A stretch of DNA of 64,000 nt from Desulfovibrio oxyclinae DSM 11498. GTDB lineage: Bacteria > Desulfobacterota > Desulfovibrionia > Desulfovibrionales > Desulfovibrionaceae. Shown piece by piece: positions 9,927 through 17,767 of the stretch. The notes under the pieces are model-generated. The model was not told the origin of the DNA. It did no database searches and worked only from the letters and a program-made list of their open reading frames with translations. Position numbers and translations under genes: made by a program. Each line of letters opens with the position of its first letter. The first letter of the stretch is position 1. The stretch is from contig NZ_AQXE01000004.1 of NCBI RefSeq assembly GCF_000375485.1, positions 40,124 to 104,123 of the forward strand, in the 5' to 3' direction.

Positions 9927-10077
9927 GATGTTTTTTCCAGTGGGGAGGCGATACTATTTCCGTTTGCAATCCCTTGCAAGCACAGGTATTTTCCCATGAT
10001 TCCAATCCGTTGCGGAAATCGGCCCCTGGTGTGCCCCAATCCCTTGAAATTACGCGCAATCGTGGTATTTGAAACAG

Positions 10078-10761
10078 ATGAATCTGTTATCGGTGTCGGA
10101 GATATCCCGGATGACTCGGATCCCCGCTCCAACCGCGCGGCGTTACGCCTCGCTGTTCAAGGATTTTCTTTGCGGGACAAAGGTCGGTCGCGTCACCAAG
10201 TATCCCGAGGAATCGGTGCAGGTCTTCAACCGGATTTCCCAGTTGTATTCCGAAGGGCGGGTCACCCATGAGATCGAGGAGATCCTCAGGGGCGAGTTGC
10301 CACGGACCGTGGAGGTGGAAGGGTCTCAGCCGGCGCCCTGCGTGCCTTCACCTTCGGCACAGTCCGGCGAGCTGGCGCAGTCCTTTTCGGACATCATGGA
10401 GCGCGTGGCGGACTGCATGGAGACCATGGCGGACCAGCGGCGACTCATCGAGCGCCAGCAGGAAGACGTGCAGAAGCTCAAGACCGCCTTCGTGATGCTG
10501 GCCCGGAGCCAGAAGCGGCTCAAGGAGCTGCCGCAGGCAGAGCCGGTGCCGCAGGATGTCCTTGAAAACTGGCGGCGTCTGGAAGAGAAGGACCGCGAGC
10601 TTGAGGAAACGGCCATGAGCCTTTCGCTGGACACTTCCGACATCAAGGCCAAGCTCCAGACCCTCGAATCCGAACTGGTGCGGCTGCGCCGGGACCGCCG
10701 GGACATGGAAAAACATCTTCAGGAAAAAATCGAACGTCTTAAATCCGACCTCAACTCCTAA
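10078..10761 (+). CDS. MerR-like DNA-binding protein with coiled-coil tail
   Basis: About 227 residues. The N-terminus (LLSVSEISRMTRIPAPTARR, then a wing and YPEESVQVFNRISQLYSEG) is a MerR-type helix-turn-helix. Residues about 115-225 are heptad-rich, highly charged coiled coil ending in repeated R/D/E segments. It has no cysteine metal-binding loop, so it is not a metal sensor. A TTG at 10069 is in frame, but the ATG at 10078 is more likely; neither has a clear ribosome binding site. It precedes a lipoprotein and coaBC by 14 bp. The role is unknown; a structural or chromosome-associated function is as plausible as regulation. Confidence 0.7.
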   Translation: MNLLSVSEISRMTRIPAPTARRYASLFKDFLCGTKVGRVTKYPEESVQVFNRISQLYSEGRVTHEIEEILRGELPRTVEVEGSQPAPCVPSPSAQSGELAQSFSDIMERVADCMETMADQRRLIERQQEDVQKLKTAFVMLARSQKRLKELPQAEPVPQDVLENWRRLEEKDRELEETAMSLSLDTSDIKAKLQTLESELVRLRRDRRDMEKHLQEKIERLKSDLNS

Positions 10762-10775
10762 GGACGGGGAGCGTC

Positions 10776-11255
10776 ATGCGTCATTTCATCAAGCTTTTCA
10801 TCGTTGTCGCCGCACTGGGCCTTTTCGCGGGCTGCGCCCCCAAATCCACGGGCAGCGGCGGTGCACCGGGCGAGTCCGGCTCGCAGTCCGAGTACACGGA
10901 CACCAACTACTATTACGACTTTCAGGACATCCTGATCCCGCGTGAGCTGGAGTACGTCGACGAGGAATCCTACACCCTCGACAACCGCAAGTTCCGCGCG
11001 GGCATCATGAAGTTCAAGGGCCGCGTGGTGGTTCAGGACCTCATCCGCTTCTTTCTGAACAACATGGCCAAGGACAACTGGGAAAAGATCGCCTCGGTCA
11101 AGGGCAAGATCTCCGTGCTGTCCTTCGAGAAGTTCAACAAGAGCTGCATCATTCAGATCGAGGACACCTTCGGCAGCGCCAAGGTGACCATCATCGCGGT
11201 GGAGGCCAAGGAAGCACAGTCCTCGGCCCCCTCCATTTCCGATTTAGAGGAATAA
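10776..11255 (+). CDS. Conserved lipoprotein, function unknown
   Basis: A 159-residue protein with a type II signal peptide: basic MRHFIKLF, a hydrophobic run and the lipobox LFAGC, giving acylation at Cys20. The mature part begins with a Gly/Ser linker, then a domain with NYYYDFQDILIPRELEYV and FFLNNMAKDNWEKIASVKG. This layout resembles small envelope lipoproteins of unknown function in Desulfovibrio. GGGGAG precedes the ATG. The TAATG overlap with coaBC indicates translational coupling, although the functional link is not obvious. Confidence 0.8.
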   Translation: MRHFIKLFIVVAALGLFAGCAPKSTGSGGAPGESGSQSEYTDTNYYYDFQDILIPRELEYVDEESYTLDNRKFRAGIMKFKGRVVVQDLIRFFLNNMAKDNWEKIASVKGKISVLSFEKFNKSCIIQIEDTFGSAKVTIIAVEAKEAQSSAPSISDLEE

Positions 11256-12466
11256 TGCGCGAACACTACCGTTTCGGCGGGTTCATGGGCCGCCGCGTGC
11301 ATCTCGGTGTTTCGGGGAGCATTGCGGCCTTCAAGTCGCTTGAACTGTTGCGCTCGCTTCAGGAGTGCGACTGTTCGGTCTCCGCAACCGTGACGGACGC
11401 GGCCGCCAAGTTCGTGACCCCGCTCTCCTTCGAGGCGCTGGGTGCATCCCCGGTCTACCAGGGCATGTTCGACACCGGTCCCGACACCTCCTTTGCGCAC
11501 CTCGAACCCGGTCAGGTGGCAGACGCGTTGGCGCTGGTTCCGGCATCGGCGGACATCATCGGCAAGGTGGCGGGCGGCATCGCGGACACCATGCTCTCCT
11601 GTCAGGCCATGGCTTTTCGCGGCCCCAAGCTGGTGGTCCCGGCCATGAATCCGGCCATGTGGGCCTCTCCGGCGGTGCAGCGCAACTGGGCGCAGCTGGC
11701 CGAGGACGGCTGGGAGTGCATGGAGCCGGTTTCCGGCAACGTGGCCTGCGGCGACACCGGCAAGGGCAAGATGCCCGATGTGGAGACCATCCACCTGCAC
11801 ATTCTGCGCATGCTCACGGAAAAGGACCTCGCGGGCACCCGCGTGCTGGTGACCCTCGGCCCCACCCGTGAACAGTGGGACGCCGTGCGTTTCTGGTCCA
11901 ACCCGTCCAGCGGCACCATGGGCGCGTGCATGGCCGTGGCCGCATGGCTTCGCGGCGCGGACGTCCATGTGGTGCGTGGGCCGGTGGACATCGAATTTCC
12001 CGAGTCGATCGCGGTGCATCGCGTCACCTCGGCGCTCGAAATGCATCAGGCCTGCATGGACCTGTGGCCCGATACGGACGTGGGCGTGGCAACGGCGGCG
12101 GTTGCCGACTTCCGGCCCGTGCCGCACGGTACCGAAAAGTTCAAGAAGTCCGGAGCGGGCGAACTGACGGTGCGCTTCGAGTCCAACCCAGACATCCTGC
12201 GCTCCATGGGCGAGGACAAGGGCGACAGGCGGCTCATCGGCTTTGCGGCCGAGACCGGCGACCCGCGTTCCGAGGCCCTTCGCAAGCTGGAGAGCAAGCA
12301 TCTCGACCTCATCGCGGCCAATCGCATCGACAGCGAAGGCAGCGGCTTCGGCACCCGGACGAATGAGATGTTCGTCGCCTGTGCCGATGGTCGGCGCGAA
12401 ACCTGGCCCCTGTTGCCGAAAACCGAAGTGGCGTGGCGTTTATGGGATCTGCTGCCGACAGGCTGA
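11255..12466 (+). CDS. coaBC: Bifunctional phosphopantothenoylcysteine decarboxylase / synthetase CoaBC
   Basis: A 403-residue fusion for two steps of coenzyme A synthesis. The N-terminal flavin decarboxylase (CoaC) carries FAHLEPG, the position of the catalytic His; PAMNPAMW, the substrate-binding Asn motif; and NVACGDTGKGKM, the active-site Cys loop. The C-terminal synthetase (CoaB) starts near GTRVLVTLGPTREQWDAVRF and includes AAVADFRP. The length fits the family (about 400). Start at 11255 overlaps the lipoprotein stop; an internal ATG at 11285 is an alternative. Confidence 0.95.
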   Translation: MREHYRFGGFMGRRVHLGVSGSIAAFKSLELLRSLQECDCSVSATVTDAAAKFVTPLSFEALGASPVYQGMFDTGPDTSFAHLEPGQVADALALVPASADIIGKVAGGIADTMLSCQAMAFRGPKLVVPAMNPAMWASPAVQRNWAQLAEDGWECMEPVSGNVACGDTGKGKMPDVETIHLHILRMLTEKDLAGTRVLVTLGPTREQWDAVRFWSNPSSGTMGACMAVAAWLRGADVHVVRGPVDIEFPESIAVHRVTSALEMHQACMDLWPDTDVGVATAAVADFRPVPHGTEKFKKSGAGELTVRFESNPDILRSMGEDKGDRRLIGFAAETGDPRSEALRKLESKHLDLIAANRIDSEGSGFGTRTNEMFVACADGRRETWPLLPKTEVAWRLWDLLPTG

Positions 12467-13038
12467 ACATACCGGAGCACCTGAGACCGTGGCATTCCGC
12501 CGGGTTGGAGTACCTGCTTCCTTCCGGGAAAGGGGATTCCCCTGCCGCGGATTCTTCTGGCGTGCAGCAGAGTGGGGCCGGTGAAGCCCCGGCGCGCGTG
12601 GAGCTTTCCAAAGCATGGGAGGCCGTGCTGTCCAAGTCTCCGGCCTCCCCCAAGGTTGCCTGGACCTATTTCCAGCTCGGATTCGACCTGTGCGGACAGG
12701 CGGACCCGACGCGCGGACAGCTGCTGCGACAGATCATCGCCCACCTGCGATGGCCCAAGGGCTCTTCCGGATTCCTGCCCGTGGGGTTGCCCAAGGGAGG
12801 GAACATCGTTCCCGAGCCGGCCGCCTTCTGGACCGGCATCGAACGCCTCGGTGCCAGCGACATCGTCTGCCTCGGACATGAGGCCGCCCAAGTCCTGTGT
12901 ACGGACTACGCAGGCCAGCAAACCGTAAATCTCTCCCCCTACACCCTGCACGTGCTGCCGTCTCTCGACGAGCTCGGCCCCATGCTGCCGCACGACCGCC
13001 TGCTGCATCTCGACAGGCTCGCGGCCATCCGCTTCTGA
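12442..13038 (+). CDS. Conserved protein of unknown function
   Basis: About 198 residues. The start is taken at the ATG at 12442, inside the end of coaBC (25-bp overlap). There is a variable Ser/Gly/Ala-rich stretch around residues 25-50, then a conserved-looking domain containing AWTYFQLGFDLCGQ, RQIIAHLRWPKGSSGFLPVG and FWTGIERLGASDIVCLGHEA. The alternation of predicted strands and the FLPVG...CLGHEAAQVL layout faintly recalls the uracil-DNA-glycosylase fold, but no catalytic motif is recognisable and I do not assign that function. No signal peptide or membrane segment. Confidence 0.7.
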   Translation: MGSAADRLNIPEHLRPWHSAGLEYLLPSGKGDSPAADSSGVQQSGAGEAPARVELSKAWEAVLSKSPASPKVAWTYFQLGFDLCGQADPTRGQLLRQIIAHLRWPKGSSGFLPVGLPKGGNIVPEPAAFWTGIERLGASDIVCLGHEAAQVLCTDYAGQQTVNLSPYTLHVLPSLDELGPMLPHDRLLHLDRLAAIRF

Positions 13039-13212
13039 GCCGCTCCCGATCTCCTGATTCCGTCTTTCATGCCTTTCGGCTGCTTCGGCAGCGAAAAGCC
13101 ATTTATTACAACAAAGTTTCCTTGAGGGTACTACCTCACAAAATCGTGCCTACTTGCGCGAAAAATACCATTTGATAGGAAGAGGGAAATCTTCGCAAGC
13201 AAAGGAGCGCAA

Positions 13213-14040
13213 ATGGATATCAGAATAGACGAGGAAAAGTGTACGAAATGCGGTGAGTGCGTGCAGGAATGTCCGATGTACTTCATCCGGATGCCTGAGG
13301 AAGGCGTGCCTTTCATGCCGCAGGAGGTGCAGGACCAGTGTTTCGCCTGTCAGCATTGCATGACCGTCTGTAAGTTCGGCGCATTGTCGCTCACCGGATT
13401 CGATCCCGAAGACGCGGAAACGCTCGACGGCTATGAGCCGGACCCGGATAACGTGGAGATGCTCATCAAGTCGCGCCGCAGCATCCGCCGCTACAAAAAC
13501 GAAGCCGTGGAGCCGGAAACCCTTTCACGACTCATGGAGGTGCTGTCCTACGCGCCCACGGGCAAGAACCATCAGAGCGTGCTCTACACGCTGGTGGACG
13601 ACCCGAAAGTGATGGGCTCCATCGCTGAGAGGACCTATGAGGCCATCCGCGGACACCGCGATGCGGGCACCATCCCGGAAGGACTGGAGTTTTTCTCCAT
13701 GGCCGTGGATTGCCGGGACAACGGCAAGGACATCATCTTCCGCGAAGCGCCGCACATGCTCATCGCCTCGGCACCCAAGACCGCCCCGGCGGGCAACGCC
13801 GATACCCACATCGGGCTGACCACCTTCGAGGTCATGGCCAACGCCCTCGGGCTGGGCACGCTGTGGTGCGGTTTTGCCAAGTGGGCCTTTTTGCACTTCG
13901 CGACGGACGTCTACAAATCCTTCGGAATCCCGGAGGACCACGAACTCGGGTACGTGTTGATGTTCGGCAAGCCGGCCGTGCGCTATCCGCGTCTGGTGCA
14001 GCGCGACGGAACGGTGAACGTGAATCGCGTCACCGCTTAG
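13213..14040 (+). CDS. Ferredoxin-nitroreductase fusion protein
   Basis: A 275-residue protein. Residues 1-60 hold two [4Fe-4S] motifs, CTKCGECVQECP and CFACQHCMTVCK. Residues 85-275 form an FMN-dependent nitroreductase domain with SRRSIRRYKNEAVEP as the flavin-binding opening and NALGLGTLWCGF near the end. The arrangement suggests electrons pass from ferredoxin through the clusters to FMN. AAAGGAGCGC precedes the ATG. The gene stands alone: 174 bp upstream and a strong terminator downstream. The substrate is unknown; such fusions are common in anaerobes. Confidence 0.92.
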   Translation: MDIRIDEEKCTKCGECVQECPMYFIRMPEEGVPFMPQEVQDQCFACQHCMTVCKFGALSLTGFDPEDAETLDGYEPDPDNVEMLIKSRRSIRRYKNEAVEPETLSRLMEVLSYAPTGKNHQSVLYTLVDDPKVMGSIAERTYEAIRGHRDAGTIPEGLEFFSMAVDCRDNGKDIIFREAPHMLIASAPKTAPAGNADTHIGLTTFEVMANALGLGTLWCGFAKWAFLHFATDVYKSFGIPEDHELGYVLMFGKPAVRYPRLVQRDGTVNVNRVTA

Positions 14041-14065
14041 AGAGAAATAGCCATTACCCTGTTTC

Positions 14066-14097
14066 GCCCCGTCCGCCCTGTTGCGGACGGGGCTTTT
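14066..14097 (+). terminator. Rho-independent terminator
   Basis: An 11-bp stem (GCCCCGTCCGC with GCGGACGGGGC) around a 6-nt loop, followed by TTTTT. It lies 26 bp after the nitroreductase stop. Confidence 0.9.
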
Positions 14098-14161
14098 TGC
14101 TTCCGGGACTGCACGGTTGTGCAAAATTTGCGTTTTTCTTGCGCCGTGCGCATGGGTGGTT

Positions 14162-14911
14162 ATGATGATCAACATGAAATACGCAGGTATCGACGGATGC
14201 AGGGCCGGATGGGTTGCGGTCACCATTGACGGCGAAGGCAATCCGGAAAGCACCGTCTACAACACCATGGAAGATTGCTGGGAGGCACTGCGCGATGCAC
14301 AGTGCGTGCTAGTGGACATGCCTGTTGGACTTCCTTGGAGAGAGCAGCCCTTCCGCGAGGCGGACAGGGTGGCTCGCTCCATGCTCGGCAAGCGTCGCTC
14401 CAGCATCTTCAACTGCCCGGTCAGGGATGCGGTCTACGCCGGGGCCTATGAGGAAGCTGCCGCGATCACCCGTGATCAGACCGGTAAGGGGCTCAGCAAA
14501 CAGTCGTGGATGCTGACGCCGCGCATCCGGGAACTGGACGGACTGCTGCGACGCGATGAAGCGGCCCGGGCAACCATTCGGGAATCCCACCCCGAGTTGG
14601 CCTTCAGCTTTGCATCCGGTGCTCCGGCGACGTGGTACAAGAAGCATCCGCTCGGTTTTCTGGAACGGCTGACCCTCATGAACGATCTGATGCCGGAGGC
14701 CGAGGAATTCCTCAAGGGCGCCTGCTCCCGCTATACCGCCAAGACACTCGCCTGCGACGACGTGGTGGACGCGCTCATGCTCGCGCTTACCGCCAGGGCT
14801 TCCGGCGGCGCCCTTCTTTCCCTGCCGGAGAATCCCCCGGAGGATCAGGTGGGGCTGCCCATGGCGATCTGGTATCACGACTTTGAAACGCCGCCCGATG
14901 ATGCGGCATGA
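14162..14911 (+). CDS. DUF429 family protein (predicted RNase H-like fold)
   Basis: About 249 residues. Hallmarks are YAGIDGCRAGWVAV at the N-terminus, VLVDMPVGLP, ESHPELAFSF and CDDVVDALMLAL, the spaced acidic residues expected for a RNase H-like nuclease fold. Biochemical activity of the family is not established. Candidate starts are 14162, 14165 and 14174; a GGGTGG lies just upstream of the first. It is followed closely by the ChaN-PDZ lipoprotein, whose reading frame begins around this gene's stop. Confidence 0.85.
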   Translation: MMINMKYAGIDGCRAGWVAVTIDGEGNPESTVYNTMEDCWEALRDAQCVLVDMPVGLPWREQPFREADRVARSMLGKRRSSIFNCPVRDAVYAGAYEEAAAITRDQTGKGLSKQSWMLTPRIRELDGLLRRDEAARATIRESHPELAFSFASGAPATWYKKHPLGFLERLTLMNDLMPEAEEFLKGACSRYTAKTLACDDVVDALMLALTARASGGALLSLPENPPEDQVGLPMAIWYHDFETPPDDAA

Positions 14912-14928
14912 ATACGGATGGTAATACG

Positions 14929-16110
14929 ATGAAACGCGTGATCAGAACCGTGATTATGCTGACTGCGGCCGCGTTTGCGGCCACGGGGTGCGCCGTGGGG
15001 CCGCGGTCGCCCGAGGTGCCGGAGATGGACGTGACCTTTGCGCCCCAGAAGGGCGATTTTCTTGCGCTGGACGGCAGCCGCCTGTCGTTGCAGACGGTTG
15101 TGGAAGGGTTGGAAGGCGCGGATTACGTGGTCATCGGCGAAGGGCACACCAACGCCTGCGACCACAAGATGCAGCAGGCGCTTCTGCAAGGTCTTTCCCG
15201 CAACGGGCGGCCGCTCTCTCTTGGCCTTGAGATGATCGGCGTGGACAAGCAGCCGGTGCTGGACGATTTCGGCAAGGGGCAGGTTCGTGTTGAGGCGCTC
15301 GAAGAGGAACTGGACTGGAAAAAGCGCTGGGGATACCCTTTTGAGCTGTTCCGCGGTCACTTCGAACTGGCCGAGAAACGCTGTCTGCCGGTGGCGGGTA
15401 TCAACGTCCCGCCTGACGTGGTCCGCAAAGTAAGCGAAGAGGGTGTGGAAAAGCTCGACTCCCTTGAGGCCTCGTACATGCCGGAGGAAGTCGTCATGCC
15501 GCCGCAGGAGCAGCGCGATTCCCTCATGGAAGTGCTGGCTCTGCACGAAGGGGGCGACGAGGCGGACGAGGAACGCGCGGAGCGGTTTCTGTACATCCAG
15601 TCCGTCTGGGACTCCATGATGGCCGAGCAGGCGGTCAAGCTGCGCGCCCGCTACGACTGGCCCGTGGTCGTGGTGGCCGGCGGCGGGCATGTGGAATACG
15701 GTTGGGGCATCCCGGACCGCATCCGCAGGCTTGACCCCGATGCCGTGGTCATGACCGTCATGCCGTGGCGCGGCAGGGAGTACGATCCCGATGCCGCGGA
15801 TTATTCCTTTTATTGTCCCAGTTCCTATGAAAGCCGCCTCGGCGCGAAGTTGGTCCGGGGGGCCAGAGGGGTCTACGTGGAGTCCGTGAAGCGCGATTCC
15901 CGCGCCTATCGTGCCGGCCTGCGGCCCAACATGGTCATCGTCGAGGCGCAGGGGATCCCGGTCAAGGAACTGTTCGACATCCACCGCGCGGGCAAGAAGG
16001 CCCATGACAACGACGCGAGCCTCATATTCACCACCCGTCTGGGCGGCGAGGAATATACCCATGACTTCGGACCGCTCGGCAGCCGCAACTCCAAGGAGCA
16101 GAATAAATGA
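14929..16110 (+). CDS. ChaN-like lipoprotein with C-terminal PDZ domain
   Basis: About 393 residues. A lipoprotein signal peptide (MKRVIRTV, hydrophobic stretch, AATGC lipobox) is followed by a ChaN/Tiki-type domain with VIGEGHTNACDH, GLEMIG and VVVAGGGHVEYGWG, the conserved Glu/His residues of that fold. The last 90 residues (ARGVYVESVKRDSRAYRAG, GLRPNMVIVEAQG) are a PDZ domain. The start at 14929 is chosen because GGATGG is correctly spaced and it gives a proper signal peptide; an ATG at 14908 also overlaps the upstream stop. ChaN of Campylobacter binds haem; the substrate here is unknown. Confidence 0.85.
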   Translation: MKRVIRTVIMLTAAAFAATGCAVGPRSPEVPEMDVTFAPQKGDFLALDGSRLSLQTVVEGLEGADYVVIGEGHTNACDHKMQQALLQGLSRNGRPLSLGLEMIGVDKQPVLDDFGKGQVRVEALEEELDWKKRWGYPFELFRGHFELAEKRCLPVAGINVPPDVVRKVSEEGVEKLDSLEASYMPEEVVMPPQEQRDSLMEVLALHEGGDEADEERAERFLYIQSVWDSMMAEQAVKLRARYDWPVVVVAGGGHVEYGWGIPDRIRRLDPDAVVMTVMPWRGREYDPDAADYSFYCPSSYESRLGAKLVRGARGVYVESVKRDSRAYRAGLRPNMVIVEAQGIPVKELFDIHRAGKKAHDNDASLIFTTRLGGEEYTHDFGPLGSRNSKEQNK

Positions 16111-16568
16111 TCCGCAGAATCCTTTTCATCGTGCTGGCCATGCTGACGCTGGTGGCCTGCAAGGACGAGATGCGTCAGTACTTCCCGCAGACCATGGCCG
16201 GAATGGAGCTTTCGGACTACAAGAGCGGGTCCGATGCGGCCGAGGAAATGAACCGGCTGCACGGCAAGAGCATCGAGGCCGAAGCCGTGGCCGTTGCGCG
16301 TTACGCGGACGGAGCGGCGGAACTCTGGATTTCCCGCGCGAAGGACGGAAGGGAGGCCCGTCGTCAGACCGGCAAGATGGTGCACCTGATGTTCGAGAAC
16401 CCCAAGTCACCGTTTTCCTATATGAAACGTTTCGAATTCGAGGGCGTGCCCATCTATCCATTCACCGGCATGGGCAAGCGGCACCTCGTGTTTTTCCGTG
16501 GCGATCTGATCTACTGGGTCACGGTGTCGCCGGAGGCGTCCGAGCAGGCCCTTGCGGATGTGTTCTAG
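16107..16568 (+). CDS. Small lipoprotein, function unknown
   Basis: A 153-residue protein with the signal MIRRILFIVLAMLTLVAC, lipobox LVAC and Cys18. The mature domain (residues 19-153) contains EEMNRLHGKSIEAEAVAVAR, WISRAKDGREA and KRHLVFFRGDLIYWVTV, an alternating strand pattern suggesting a small beta-rich envelope domain. AAGGAG precedes the start, which overlaps the ChaN-PDZ stop in an ATGA, so the two are probably made together. No family recognised. Confidence 0.8.
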   Translation: MIRRILFIVLAMLTLVACKDEMRQYFPQTMAGMELSDYKSGSDAAEEMNRLHGKSIEAEAVAVARYADGAAELWISRAKDGREARRQTGKMVHLMFENPKSPFSYMKRFEFEGVPIYPFTGMGKRHLVFFRGDLIYWVTVSPEASEQALADVF

Positions 16569-16617
16569 CCGGATTCCCCGCCTTTTCCCCGCTGCGGATT
16601 TAAGGTAGTCAACGTTC

Positions 16618-17457
16618 ATGCCCGAACTGCCCGAAGTGGAAGTCATCGCCCGTGGCCTGAACCGCTCCCTGCCCGGTCGGACGGTGGAGCGCGTCGAGGT
16701 GCCGTGGCCCACGTCGCTGCGTCAGCCGGAGGACGAGTTTCGCCGCCGGATGCTCGGAGCGCGCGTGCTGGGCGTGCGTCGGCGCGCCAAGCTGCTGCTG
16801 GCCGATCTGGAGAGCCCGGATGTCGGCCCGCTTCTGCTTGGCGTGCATCTGAAGATGACCGGTCGGCTGGTGCACGAATGCGGCTGTGAAAGGCCCGGAG
16901 CCAAACACGACCGCGTCATCATGACTCTCGACGACGGCTCGGTGCTGACCTTTGCGGATGTGCGCCGCTTCGGCTATATCGTGGCGCTGACGCCCGATGA
17001 GCTGAACCGGTGGCCGTTTTACGCATCCCTCGGGCCGGAGCCCCTGGAATCCTCGGCGGATGCGCTGGCCCGTGCCGTTGCTTCGCGCAAGGCCCGCATC
17101 AAGGCGTTGCTGCTGGATCAGACCGTGGTGGCGGGGTGCGGCAACATCTACGCGGACGAGTCGCTGTTTCGTGCCGGGCTAGGGCCTGCCGTGCGCGCCT
17201 GCGATGTCCCGGAGGCGAAACTTGTGGAACTTTTCCGGCATCTTCAGGATGTTCTCGCGCAGGCCATAGCCGAAAACGGCAGCTCCATCCGTGACTATGT
17301 GAACGCGGACGGTGATGCCGGAGCCTTTCAGAACAGCTTCAATGTATACGGCAAGAAGGGCCAGCCCTGTCCGCGTTGCGGCGGATGCCTGACCTGCTCC
17401 ACCGTGGCTGGCAGGACTTCCACCTACTGCCCGGACTGCCAGAAGAACGGGCGTTGA
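16618..17457 (+). CDS. mutM: Formamidopyrimidine-DNA glycosylase MutM (Fpg)
   Basis: A 279-residue base-excision repair enzyme that removes 8-oxoguanine and formamidopyrimidines. The N-terminus begins with catalytic Pro2-Glu3 (MPELPEVE), Lys in LKMTGRL is the beta-elimination residue, and GCGNIYADESLF is the helix-two-turn-helix. The C-terminal zinc finger CPRCGG...YCPDCQ has all four cysteines. All key residues are intact. It is 49 bp after the small lipoprotein gene, on the same strand. Confidence 0.96.
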   Translation: MPELPEVEVIARGLNRSLPGRTVERVEVPWPTSLRQPEDEFRRRMLGARVLGVRRRAKLLLADLESPDVGPLLLGVHLKMTGRLVHECGCERPGAKHDRVIMTLDDGSVLTFADVRRFGYIVALTPDELNRWPFYASLGPEPLESSADALARAVASRKARIKALLLDQTVVAGCGNIYADESLFRAGLGPAVRACDVPEAKLVELFRHLQDVLAQAIAENGSSIRDYVNADGDAGAFQNSFNVYGKKGQPCPRCGGCLTCSTVAGRTSTYCPDCQKNGR

Positions 17458-17767
17458 GCCGGACCGCAATCGACTTCAACAACGGGGTTTGTGGTGGCGG
17501 CACGAGTTGTCATCTATGGCGTGGCACGAAGAGATACGATTTATGGGTGATGAACAGAAAAAGCCTGAAATGCTACTGTTGAAGCAAGGCTACGAAATTA
17601 CTTCATAAAGTTATCTTGCAGCGAAAAACTGTTGATTCTGAAGCTTGCCGGTGAGATTGCAAGAAAACACAACAAGTACAGCTATTAGAGTTTCTCTATA
17701 GAAAGTATTGATTTTTGCTTTCTGAAAAGTGTCAGTTATCTCAAGCTGGATGAAAAGCGGGTAGCAG
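17458..17767. other. AT-rich intergenic region before murJ
   Basis: A 310-bp gap between mutM and murJ. From about 17560 to 17760 the DNA is markedly AT-richer than the flanking genes. A short frame at 17542-17607 begins MGDEQKKPEMLLLKQGYEI but stops after 21 residues and is probably not a gene. The murJ promoter should be here; I could not define it. No terminator hairpin after mutM was found. Confidence 0.5.
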
